A stretch of 64,000 nucleotides of DNA. Origin: JAEUMY01 sp031394355 (GTDB lineage: Bacteria > Pseudomonadota > Gammaproteobacteria > Burkholderiales > Usitatibacteraceae). The stretch is taken from contig JANNSU010000022.1 of the NCBI GenBank assembly GCA_031394355.1, positions 1 to 64,000 of the forward strand, in the 5' to 3' direction. Position 1 is the first letter of the stretch; every line of letters begins with the position of its first letter. This document shows, one piece after another, positions 8,745-16,406 of this stretch. The notes below the pieces were generated by a model, which made no database searches, was not told the origin of the DNA, and saw only the letters and a list, made by a program, of their open reading frames with translations. The position numbers and the translations under genes were made by a program.

Positions 8745-9587
8745 ATGTCCATGAAAATGAATGACCTTCCGCCAAGTAGCGCTTTGATCCCGAACCCCGA
8801 ATCCCAAGCCCCGAATCCCGCGACGGCGAAGCTCGCCGTCGAAAACCTGCACAAGCGCTATGGCACAGCCGAAGTGCTGAAGGGTGTGTCGCTTTCCGCC
8901 AATGCGGGCGATGTCATCAGCCTCATCGGCTCCTCCGGCTCCGGCAAGAGCACGCTGCTGCGTTGCATCAACCTGCTCGAACAACCCAACCAGGGACGCA
9001 TCCTGTTGAACGGTGACGAGCTCAAGCTGGTGCCGGACAAGGATGGTTCACTCAAGGCGGCGGACGCCGGGCAGCTGCAGCGCCTTCGCGCGCGCGTGAC
9101 CATGGTGTTCCAGCATTTCAATCTCTGGTCGCACATGACGGCGTTGCAGAATGTGATCGAAGCGCCAATGCAGGTGCTGGGTCTGTCGAAGGACGAGGCC
9201 GTGGCGCGCGGCGAGAAGCTGCTTGCACGCGTCGGCGTGTCCCATCGCCAGGACAACTACCCCGCACATCTCTCCGGTGGCGAGCAGCAACGCGTGGCCA
9301 TTGCCCGCGCGCTGGCCATGGAGCCCGAGGTGATGCTGTTTGACGAGCCCACCTCCGCACTGGACCCGGAGCTGGTAGGCGAAGTGTTGCGCGTGATGCG
9401 CGACCTGGCCCTCGAAGGCCGCACCATGATTGTCGTGACCCACGAGATGGGCTTCGCGCGCGAAGTTTCGAATCACGTGATCTTCCTGCACAAGGGTTGC
9501 ATCGAAGAGCAAGGCGACCCGCAAAGCGTGCTGGCAAATACGGCGAGCGAACGTCTGCGTCAGTTCCTGTCCGGCAGCCTGAAGTAA
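8745..9587 (+). CDS. aotP: Arginine ABC transporter ATP-binding protein
   Basis: 280-residue ATPase of the HisP/AotP type that powers arginine/ornithine import. Walker A is GSSGSGKST, the Q-loop VFQHFNLW, the signature LSGGEQQRVAIARAL, Walker B VMLFDEPTSALD and the switch HEMG. The ATG at 8745 was chosen as the first in frame after the heptamer array. The first 25 residues are unusual for the family and include IPNPESQAPNP, translated from degenerate heptamer repeats, so the native start may once have been nearer to KLAVENLHKRYG. The last gene of the aot operon, followed by repeats and the regulator gene. Confidence 0.93.
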   Translation: MSMKMNDLPPSSALIPNPESQAPNPATAKLAVENLHKRYGTAEVLKGVSLSANAGDVISLIGSSGSGKSTLLRCINLLEQPNQGRILLNGDELKLVPDKDGSLKAADAGQLQRLRARVTMVFQHFNLWSHMTALQNVIEAPMQVLGLSKDEAVARGEKLLARVGVSHRQDNYPAHLSGGEQQRVAIARALAMEPEVMLFDEPTSALDPELVGEVLRVMRDLALEGRTMIVVTHEMGFAREVSNHVIFLHKGCIEEQGDPQSVLANTASERLRQFLSGSLK

Positions 9588-9593
9588 GTCGGC

Positions 9594-9690
9594 CAGCGAC
9601 CGCTTCGCAGCGGTTCGGCTGTACCAGGATTCGGCTGCGCAGCGGTTCAAGGCCCCGGATTCCGCTTCGCTCCATCCAGGCTACGACACT
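9594..9690. repeat. Hairpins and REP copy downstream of aotP
   Basis: Two related segments (CTTCGCAGCGGTTCGGCT and CTGCGCAGCGGTTCAAGG) are followed by one copy of the GTAGCC-type REP in reverse orientation (CCCGGATTCCGCTTCGCTCCATCCAGGCTAC). These probably end the aot transcript. Confidence 0.7.
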
Positions 9691-9767
9691 GCTGCTGTGC
9701 CACGGCTGCATCATTCTGTTCGTGGTTCAATGCAATGCCGACCTGTTCGCGACGCATGCAGATCTCA

Positions 9768-9845
9768 AATCACCCATCACCCTTCACCCATCACCCTTCA
9801 CCCTTCACCCATCACCCATCACCCATCACCCATCACCCATCACCA
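9768..9845. repeat. Heptamer array (CCCATCA/CCCTTCA)
   Basis: About 11 copies of CCCATCA with CCCTTCA variants, ending 25 bases before the start of the argR-type regulator. Same unit as the array at 1-134. A long open frame runs through it but translates only repeat. Confidence 0.95.
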
Positions 9846-9854
9846 ATATCCCTT

Positions 9855-9866
9855 GCGAATATTCGC
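9855..9866. repeat. GCGAATATTCGC palindrome, site 3
   Basis: Full 14-mer in the leader of the argR-type regulator, ending three bases before its GTG and so occupying the ribosome-site region. Confidence 0.97.
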
Positions 9867-9869
9867 ACC

Positions 9870-10904
9870 GTGAACACCTTCAACCCAACCGAGCGCATTG
9901 CCTTTCTGCTGTTGCCTCGCTTTCAGCTGATCTCACTCGCCGGTCCGCTGGACGCGCTGGCGCACTGCAACGCCGTGCTGGGCGCCACAAGGCGTGAGGC
10001 GCTGCTGGTCTCGGCCGATGGACTGTCCGTGCAGTCGGGCAACGGACTCAGCCTGTCTGTGCACCTGAGTCTGGATCAGTTGGCAGCGCAGGCCGTGGAC
10101 GCGCTGTTCGTTGTCTGCGACGCGCCACTGCCGCAGCGCGGATTCGATGCCGAAGTGGACTTGCTGAAGAAGTCCGGCAGCCATCCGGAGCGGCTCATCG
10201 GCGGATTGGGGACCGGTGCGTGGCTGCTGGCGCGCGCTGGCCTGCTGCAAGGCCGACGTGCCACGATCCACTGGCCCTATGCCGCGTTGTTCAGCGAAAC
10301 ATTCCATGGCACGGTCGTGTCGTCCAACCTCTTCGAAATCGATGACAATCGCCTCACTGCCGCCAGCGGTGATGCGGCACGTGACCTCTTCCTGCACTGG
10401 CTGTCCGGCCGCCACGGCGACGCGGTGTCGAGCGCGCTCATGGATCACTTCGGCCTGGAGCGGCGGCGCGGCACCGGGGAGGCGCAGCGCGTCCCGCTGG
10501 CTGCACGGATTGGCGGCGGCCAGCCCAAGCTGACCGAGGCCGTGGCACTCATGGAAGCGAACATGGAGGAGCCGCTACCCACCGAGGAGGTCGCACGGCT
10601 CGTCGGCGTATCGCGCCGACAGCTGGAACGGCTGTTCAAGCAGTATCTGAACAATCTGCCGTCGCGGTACTACCTCGATCTGCGACTCACGCGATCCCGC
10701 CAGTTGCTGATGCAGACCAGCCAGTCGATCCTGCAGGTGGGACTGTCTTGCGGTTTTTCTTCCGGCCCGCACTTTTCGAGTGCCTACCGCGCGAAATTCG
10801 ACATCACCCCACGTGAACAGCGCAGCCAGCGCCTGCCAGGCAATCCCGCTGTCTCCAGCGCGGAGGCCTTGGTGAGCGCAGACGCCGGGGAACGGGAGAC
10901 ATGA
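9870..10904 (+). CDS. argR: AraC/GlxA-family regulator of arginine genes (Pseudomonas ArgR type)
   Basis: 344-residue transcription factor. The N-terminal two thirds are a DJ-1/PfpI-like (glutamine amidotransferase-like) domain (IAFLLLPRFQLISLAGPLDAL, then GGLGTGAWLLARAGLL), and the last 100 residues are an AraC helix-turn-helix pair (TEEVARLVGVSRRQLERLFKQYL, then GFSSGPHFSSAYRAKFDITPREQR). In P. aeruginosa the equivalent ArgR activates the aot and aru operons with arginine, and the position between aotP and aruC is the same here. The GTG at 9870 is preferred because upstream sequence is heptamer repeat. No good Shine-Dalgarno is seen; a GCGAATATTCGC palindrome lies there instead. Confidence 0.88.
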   Translation: MNTFNPTERIAFLLLPRFQLISLAGPLDALAHCNAVLGATRREALLVSADGLSVQSGNGLSLSVHLSLDQLAAQAVDALFVVCDAPLPQRGFDAEVDLLKKSGSHPERLIGGLGTGAWLLARAGLLQGRRATIHWPYAALFSETFHGTVVSSNLFEIDDNRLTAASGDAARDLFLHWLSGRHGDAVSSALMDHFGLERRRGTGEAQRVPLAARIGGGQPKLTEAVALMEANMEEPLPTEEVARLVGVSRRQLERLFKQYLNNLPSRYYLDLRLTRSRQLLMQTSQSILQVGLSCGFSSGPHFSSAYRAKFDITPREQRSQRLPGNPAVSSAEALVSADAGERET

Positions 10905-11025
10905 ATGCCTGCTGGAGCAACCCTGTAACCCGCTGTCGCTTTCCTGAAAGGGGCGGAGATGCCCCAGCGCTTAGAATAGCGCCCTGACTTGTTGAACTGC
11001 GCCACAGAGCGTCAATGGAGCCCTC

Positions 11026-12315
11026 ATGACCCAGAGCCACACCGCCACACCGGATAACGCCCCAGTCACCCGCACCACCTTTGATGAAGTGATGGTGCCC
11101 AACTACGCCCCCGGCGCGATGATTCCCGTGCGCGGGCTGGGCTCGCGCGTGTGGGACCAGACCGGCCGCGAGTTCGTCGACTTCGCCGGCGGCATCGCCG
11201 TCTCTGCAGTCGGCCACTGTCACCCCAAGGTCGTCGCCGCGCTGACCGACCAGGCCAACAAGATCTGGCACGTGGCCAATGTGCTCACCAACGAACCTGC
11301 CTTGAAGCTGGCGCGTTCACTGGTTGAGCAGACCTTCGCCGACCGCGTGTTCTTCGCCAACTCTGGCGCGGAGGCCAATGAGGCCGCGCTGAAACTCGCC
11401 CGCAAATACGCCTGTGACCACTTTCCGCGCGATCCCGCCAACGTGGCGAAGCTCGAAAGCGACAAATTCGACATCGTCGCCTGCACCAATTCGTTTCATG
11501 GTCGCACGCTCTTCACGGTGACCGTCGGCGGTCAGCCCAAATACACCCATGGCTTTGGCCCGCTGCCGCAGGGCATTCACCACGTGCCCTACAACGACCT
11601 TGAAGCGATGCGCAAGGTCGTGTCAGCGAAAACCTGCGCCATCATCGTCGAGCCCATCCAGGGCGAAGGCGGCGTGACACCGGCGACGCTGGCGTATCTG
11701 CAGGGCGTGCGTGAATTGGCGACCCAGCACAATGCCTTGCTGATTTTCGATGAAGTGCAATGCGGTGCCGGTCGTACCGGCGAGCTCTACGCGTACATGG
11801 GCTATGGTGTGATCCCTGACATTCTCACCTCGGCCAAGGGCATTGGTGGAGGCTTTCCGATCGGCGCAATGCTGACGACGGAAACGATTGCCGCAAGTTT
11901 CGTCGTCGGCGCACACGGCAGCACCTACGGCGGCAATCCGCTCGGCTGCGCCGTGGGCCAGGCGGTGCTGGACATCATCACCGCTGAATCAACCCGCGCC
12001 AACGTGAAAGCCCGCAGTGCGCAATTGAAGGATGGATTGAGGAAAATTTCAGACCGATTCAGCGTGTTCGCCGATGTGCGCGGCGAAGGCCTGCTGGTGG
12101 GTGCCGAGCTGGCAAAGCCCTTCGCCGGCAAGGCCAAGGACCTCATCAAGGCAGCCGAGAACGAGAATCTCATGGTCCTCATGGCAGGCCCGGACGTGAT
12201 GCGGTTTGCGCCGTCGCTGCTCATCACCGAGGCGGATGTGGCCGAAGGCCTGGCGCGGTTCGAGCGGGCGGTGGCGGCGTTTGTGGCGGCGCAGGCACAG
12301 GCGAAAGCGGCTTGA
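11026..12315 (+). CDS. aruC: Succinylornithine/acetylornithine aminotransferase
   Basis: 429-residue class III PLP aminotransferase, third enzyme of the arginine succinyltransferase pathway (N2-succinylornithine to N-succinylglutamate semialdehyde); in pseudomonads the same enzyme also acts as ArgD in biosynthesis. Visible motifs are the PLP-site NSGAEANEAALKLAR, FHGRT, the Asp in LIFDEVQCGAGRTG and Lys about 271 in SAKGIGGG. The N-terminus is about 15-20 residues longer than usual. It starts the aru operon; the 120 bases upstream should hold an ArgR-controlled promoter, but no operator was assigned. Confidence 0.93.
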   Translation: MTQSHTATPDNAPVTRTTFDEVMVPNYAPGAMIPVRGLGSRVWDQTGREFVDFAGGIAVSAVGHCHPKVVAALTDQANKIWHVANVLTNEPALKLARSLVEQTFADRVFFANSGAEANEAALKLARKYACDHFPRDPANVAKLESDKFDIVACTNSFHGRTLFTVTVGGQPKYTHGFGPLPQGIHHVPYNDLEAMRKVVSAKTCAIIVEPIQGEGGVTPATLAYLQGVRELATQHNALLIFDEVQCGAGRTGELYAYMGYGVIPDILTSAKGIGGGFPIGAMLTTETIAASFVVGAHGSTYGGNPLGCAVGQAVLDIITAESTRANVKARSAQLKDGLRKISDRFSVFADVRGEGLLVGAELAKPFAGKAKDLIKAAENENLMVLMAGPDVMRFAPSLLITEADVAEGLARFERAVAAFVAAQAQAKAA

Positions 12316-12664
12316 AGGTCCAGGACATGACGCAGATGAACGCAGATGAAAAGCGGATGGACGCCGAACTCCCAAGCTATGGGCTCCCCCCTTTGAAAAA
12401 GGGGGGCTGGGGGGGATTTAAGGCCGCACACGACCAAGACAAATCCCCCTCGATCGCCCTTTTCCAAAGGGCACGAACGAAATCCCCCTCAATCCCCCTT
12501 TTGCAAAGGGGGAAGTGGCTATCGACGTTGCGGCAATTTCGCTCGATGAAGAGATCATCGGCGTCCATCTGCCTTTCATCTGCGTTCATCGGCGTCAAGT
12601 TTTTGAGTTCCTGCATCCAATCCTCTGCGTTCATCGGCGTCAGGTTTCTTGAGCCCTGCAACCC
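12316..12664. repeat. Repeat-filled spacer between aruC and aruF
   Basis: A 349-base gap with no gene. It has two known dispersed repeat types: the C-rich family (about 12384-12515, three units) and the ACGCAGATGAACGCAGAT type, once at 12330-12350 and repeatedly in reverse at 12570-12650 (CTGCGTTCATCGGCGTCA units). The two types are nested as one large inverted structure. Confidence 0.88.
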
Positions 12665-13684
12665 ATGCTGATCCTCCGCCCCAGCCGAATTGCCGATCTG
12701 CCCGAGGTGGTGCGGATCGCCGAGGCCTCTGCCATTGGCATCACGTCCCTGCCACCGGACCGGGACAAGCTCTACGAGAAGATCCGGCAATCGGTGGAGT
12801 CGATCGAACCGGACCGCGATGTCTCCGGCGAGGAAACCTACTTCTTCGTGCTGGAGGACACCGACACCGGCAAACTCATGGGCACGTCCGGTATCAGCGC
12901 CCAGGCCGGATTCCACGACCGCTTCTACAGCTATCGCAACGAGACCATCGTGCACGCGTCGCAGGAGCTCGGCGTGTCGAACCGCATTCACGCGCTGCAC
13001 CTCTGTCACGATCTCACCGGGTATGTGTTGCTCACCTCGTTCTGGATCGATCCGTCCCTCTACGACACGCCCTGGCCACAGCTGCTGTCGCGCGGGCGCC
13101 TGCTTTTCCTCTGCGAATATTCGCAACGCTTCGGGGACAAGATCGCTGCCGAGAATCCCGGCGTGTGCGACGAGCAGGGCAGCTCGCCCTTCTGGAATGC
13201 CGTGGGACGCCGCTTCTTCAACATGGACTATCCGCAGGCCGAGCGGCTGTCTGGCGGACGCAGCAAGACCTTCATCGCCGAGCTCATGCCGCACTATCCG
13301 ATTTATGTGCCCCTGCTGCCGCCGGACGCGCAAGTCGCCATCGGCCAGCTGCATCCCGTGGCCGAGCTGCCGTTTTCCATCCTGCTGGCAGAAGGCTTTG
13401 ATGCAGATACCTTCGTCGATATCTTTGACGGCGGCCCGACGGTGGAGTCGCGCATCGCATCGCTGCGATCCGTGATGCACCAGCGACGCATGCAGACAGC
13501 CGTTGCGCCCTCACCCTTGAAAGGTGGCAAGCCGTTTCTGGTGGCCAATACGAGCGCCGAGGGATTTCGCGCGACCATCACGCCTCTCGTGGTGGAGCCC
13601 GACAGCCCGCTTTTGTTGCCGCCCGAGATCGCAAGCCGGCTCGGCGTGTCGTCCGGCGATGCCGTGCGCGTGGTGCCGCTATGA
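12665..13684 (+). CDS. aruF: Arginine N-succinyltransferase, subunit alpha
   Basis: 339-residue subunit of the heteromeric arginine/ornithine N2-succinyltransferase that starts the AST pathway (succinyl-CoA plus L-arginine). AstA/AruF family marks are the start MLILRPSRIADLPEV, SLPPDRDKLYEKI, and the end SGDAVRVVPL. It is a paralog of the next gene; both subunits are needed in pseudomonads, while E. coli uses one AstA. The stop overlaps the aruG start (ATGA). A palindrome at 13113-13124 encodes CEYSQ where AruG has AQHRG at the same aligned place with no length change, so the site replaced codons rather than being inserted. Confidence 0.92.
   Translation: MLILRPSRIADLPEVVRIAEASAIGITSLPPDRDKLYEKIRQSVESIEPDRDVSGEETYFFVLEDTDTGKLMGTSGISAQAGFHDRFYSYRNETIVHASQELGVSNRIHALHLCHDLTGYVLLTSFWIDPSLYDTPWPQLLSRGRLLFLCEYSQRFGDKIAAENPGVCDEQGSSPFWNAVGRRFFNMDYPQAERLSGGRSKTFIAELMPHYPIYVPLLPPDAQVAIGQLHPVAELPFSILLAEGFDADTFVDIFDGGPTVESRIASLRSVMHQRRMQTAVAPSPLKGGKPFLVANTSAEGFRATITPLVVEPDSPLLLPPEIASRLGVSSGDAVRVVPL
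13113..13124. repeat. GCGAATATTCGC palindrome, site 4
   Basis: Full 14-mer inside aruF, read as CEYSQ. Confidence 0.97.
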
Positions 13685-14733
13685 GCGAATCCGTCATGGT
13701 GCTGCGCCCGATCGCAATACACGATCTGCCTGCGCTGATTGAACTGGTGGGCAGTGCCGGTGTAGGACTCACCACACTGCCGCCCAATCAGACCGAACTA
13801 CAAAAGCGGATCGAGATTTCCGAAGCCACTTTCGCCGGCAAGGCCGACCCGAGAGATGGGCTGTATCTCTTCGTGCTGCTTGATGTTTCCACCGACTCAC
13901 CCAGCGGCCGACTGGCGGGTATTTGCGGCATCGCCCCGGCGGTGGGCTTGCGCCAGCCCTGGTATTCCTACCGCGTGGGGCAGGTGGTGCATGCATCGGA
14001 AGAGTTGAACATTTTCACGCAGACGCCCACGCTCTTCCTCTCCAACGACCACACCGGCCACAGCGAACTGTGTTCCCTCTTCCTCCACCCTGCCTATCGC
14101 AAGGACAGGAACGGGGTGCTGCTGTCGAAGGCGCGATTGCTTTTCCTCGCTCAACATCGCGGCCTCTTCTCGGACCGCATCATTGCCGAGCTGCGCGGCG
14201 TGACCGATGCGCAGGGCCGAAGCCCGTTCTGGGAGAGTCTCGGCCGGCATTTCTTCTCCATGGATTTCGCCCACGCCGACTACCTCACCGGCATTGGCAA
14301 AAAATCGTTTGTCGCGGAGCTGATGCCGAAGCATCCGCTTTACACATCATTCCTCTCGCCCGATGCGCAGGCAGTCATCGGCGTCACGCATGAGCTCACC
14401 CGGCCGGCGCAGGCCATGCTGACCAGTGAAGGATTCCGCTTCGCAGGCCATGTGGATATTTTTGATGCCGGCCCCGTGGTGGAGTCCGACGTGGCGGATG
14501 TCGGCGCAGTATCGGCGAGTCGACTGCTGCCCGTGCGAGTCATCGACACGCCGCCGGATGCGGGGATTGCCCATCTGGTGTCGAACACCTCGCTCACCGG
14601 CTTTCGTGTCTGTCTCGTGTCCCTGCCGCAAGGCAGTGCGGATTGCCCGCTCACGGCAGCACAGGCCGCAGCGCTCAAGGTGAAGCGCGGCGACGATGTG
14701 CGCGTGGTGCCCCTCTCACCGAAAGACCGCTGA
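13681..14733 (+). CDS. aruG: Arginine N-succinyltransferase, subunit beta
   Basis: 350-residue partner of AruF with the same fold: MVLRPIAIHDLPALIELV, LTTLPPNQTELQKRI, the acyl-CoA side FLHPAYRKDRNGVLLSKARLLFLAQH, RSPFWESLGRHFFSMDF and KRGDDVRVVPL at the end. Residues 35-75 carry a short insert (SATFAGKADPRDG) relative to AruF. It is coupled to aruF by a four-base overlap and to aruD by TGATG, so the three genes are one translation unit. Confidence 0.92.
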   Translation: MSESVMVLRPIAIHDLPALIELVGSAGVGLTTLPPNQTELQKRIEISEATFAGKADPRDGLYLFVLLDVSTDSPSGRLAGICGIAPAVGLRQPWYSYRVGQVVHASEELNIFTQTPTLFLSNDHTGHSELCSLFLHPAYRKDRNGVLLSKARLLFLAQHRGLFSDRIIAELRGVTDAQGRSPFWESLGRHFFSMDFAHADYLTGIGKKSFVAELMPKHPLYTSFLSPDAQAVIGVTHELTRPAQAMLTSEGFRFAGHVDIFDAGPVVESDVADVGAVSASRLLPVRVIDTPPDAGIAHLVSNTSLTGFRVCLVSLPQGSADCPLTAAQAAALKVKRGDDVRVVPLSPKDR

Positions 14734-16223
14734 TGTCCGCGATTCCAACCGGCCACTTCATCGCCGGCGCTTGGCTGCCAGGCGGCGGTGCAGCATTCAC
14801 GTCGCGCAATCCCGTGAGCGGCAGCGTCGTCTGGTCCGGACAGGCGGCGAGTCCCGCGCAGGTGGATGGGGCTGTCGCAGCGGCGCGCAATGCATTCGAG
14901 GACTGGGCCTGGATGGCGCTGGCTGATCGGCTGTCCGTGATCCGCCGCTTCGCCGATGCATTGAAAGCGCATCAGGAATCGCTTGCCCGCACCATCGGCC
15001 TGGAAACCGGCAAGCCGTTGTGGGAAGCCCGCACCGAAGTCAACACAATGATCGCCAAGGTGGATATTTCCATCAGGGCATACGCCGAACGCACCGGCAG
15101 CCATGCCACGCCACAGCCGGATGGCGCAGCCACACTCACGCATCGTCCCCATGGCGTGATGGCTGTGTTCGGCCCCTACAATTTTCCTGGCCATCTGCCG
15201 AATGGTCACATCGTCCCCGCACTGATCGCGGGCAACACCATCGTGTTCAAGCCGAGCGAACTGGCCCCTGCCAGCGCTGCCGCAACGGTGATGTGCTGGG
15301 AAGCAGCCGGACTGCCCCGGGGTGTGCTGAATCTGGTGCAGGGCGCGCGGGATACCGGTATCGCACTTGCCGCCCACGAGGGCATCGACGGCCTGCTGTT
15401 TACCGGCAGCTCGCGCACTGGCGAAGCATTGCACCGCCAGTTCGCCGGCAGAACCGACAAGATTCTTGCGCTGGAAATGGGTGGCAACAATGCGCTCGTT
15501 GTCGGCGATGTTGCCAACATCGACACCAACATCGATGCCGCCACGCATGCCATCGTGCAGTCAGCTTTCATTTCGGCAGGCCAGCGCTGCACCTGCGCAC
15601 GCCGGCTCATCCTGATTGACGGCCCGGCCACCGATGCATTGCTGGCACGACTCGTGAAGGTGAGTGCGAATATTCGCGTGGGCGCTTTCGACACAGAGCC
15701 GCCACCGTTCATGGGCGCGGTCGTGTCGCTGCAGGCGTCCGACGATTTGCTCTCAGCACAGCAGACCCTCATCGCCAAGGGCGGAAAGCCCCTGTTGGCC
15801 ATGCGTCGGCTCGTTGAAGGGACAGCACTGCTCTCGCCCGGCATCGTCGACGTGACGCACGCGACCGATCTGCCCGATGAGGAATACTTCGGCCCGTTGC
15901 TGCAGGTGTATCGCGTCGCCAGTCTCGATGCTGCCATCGCCGTGGCCAACCACACGCGTTACGGCCTCGCCGCCGGGCTGCTCTCCGACGACGCAGCGCA
16001 ATGGCGAATATTCGCAACACGCATCCGCGCAGGTATCGTCAACTGGAACCGTCCGCTCACCGGCGCCTCCAGCGCAGCGCCGTTCGGCGGCATCGGCGCA
16101 TCGGGCAATCACCGACCCAGCGCGTTCTATGCAGCGGACTATTGCGCCTATCCGCAGGCGTCTCTGGAGGCGGAGCAGGTGGCGATGCCGTCTGCGCTCA
16201 GTCCCGGGCTGGATTTTTCCTGA
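14733..16223 (+). CDS. aruD: N-succinylglutamate 5-semialdehyde dehydrogenase
   Basis: 496-residue aldehyde dehydrogenase, fourth step of the AST pathway (succinylglutamate semialdehyde to succinylglutamate, NAD+). AstD marks are GHFIAGAWLPG at the start, GPYNFPGHLPNGHIVPAL, the catalytic Glu in LALEMGGNN and catalytic Cys about 285 in AGQRCTCARR. The ATG at 14733 overlaps the aruG stop by one base. Two palindrome sites lie inside: 15666-15677 (ANIR, in VSANIRVGAFD) and 16004-16015 (RIFA, in QWRIFATRIRAG), in different reading frames. Confidence 0.93.
   Translation: MSAIPTGHFIAGAWLPGGGAAFTSRNPVSGSVVWSGQAASPAQVDGAVAAARNAFEDWAWMALADRLSVIRRFADALKAHQESLARTIGLETGKPLWEARTEVNTMIAKVDISIRAYAERTGSHATPQPDGAATLTHRPHGVMAVFGPYNFPGHLPNGHIVPALIAGNTIVFKPSELAPASAAATVMCWEAAGLPRGVLNLVQGARDTGIALAAHEGIDGLLFTGSSRTGEALHRQFAGRTDKILALEMGGNNALVVGDVANIDTNIDAATHAIVQSAFISAGQRCTCARRLILIDGPATDALLARLVKVSANIRVGAFDTEPPPFMGAVVSLQASDDLLSAQQTLIAKGGKPLLAMRRLVEGTALLSPGIVDVTHATDLPDEEYFGPLLQVYRVASLDAAIAVANHTRYGLAAGLLSDDAAQWRIFATRIRAGIVNWNRPLTGASSAAPFGGIGASGNHRPSAFYAADYCAYPQASLEAEQVAMPSALSPGLDFS
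15666..15677. repeat. GCGAATATTCGC palindrome, site 5
   Basis: 12-mer inside aruD, read as ANIR; the flanks are T and G. Confidence 0.97.
16004..16015. repeat. GCGAATATTCGC palindrome, site 6
   Basis: 12-mer inside aruD, read as RIFA; the flanks are G and A. Confidence 0.97.
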
Positions 16224-16227
16224 ATCA

Positions 16228-16385
16228 AAAAGACGCAAACACAGATGAACACGGATGAACACAGATATAGACAACCCTGATTTCAGAATCGAGCCCCCTC
16301 TCGCGTCGAGATTCACGTTGAGCAGCAAGACTGCGACACCTACGATGCATCCGTGTTCATCCGTGTTCATCTGTGTTTGCGTTGC
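16228..16385. repeat. Inverted dispersed repeat (ACACAGATGAACACGGATGAACACAGAT type)
   Basis: One arm at about 16228-16268 and the reverse complement at about 16338-16382 flank about 70 bases. This is the same broad repeat type as at 12330-12650 and 33318-33366, known from many genomes. It separates aruD from aruB. Confidence 0.88.
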
Positions 16386-16406
16386 TGTCTTGCCTTGGTC
16401 GCCCCA

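Noticed and set aside
9735..9869. N-terminal extension of the argR-type regulator through the heptamer array
   Set aside because: The added residues are Pro/Ser/His repeat from a 7-bp array; the family starts after the GTG at 9870.
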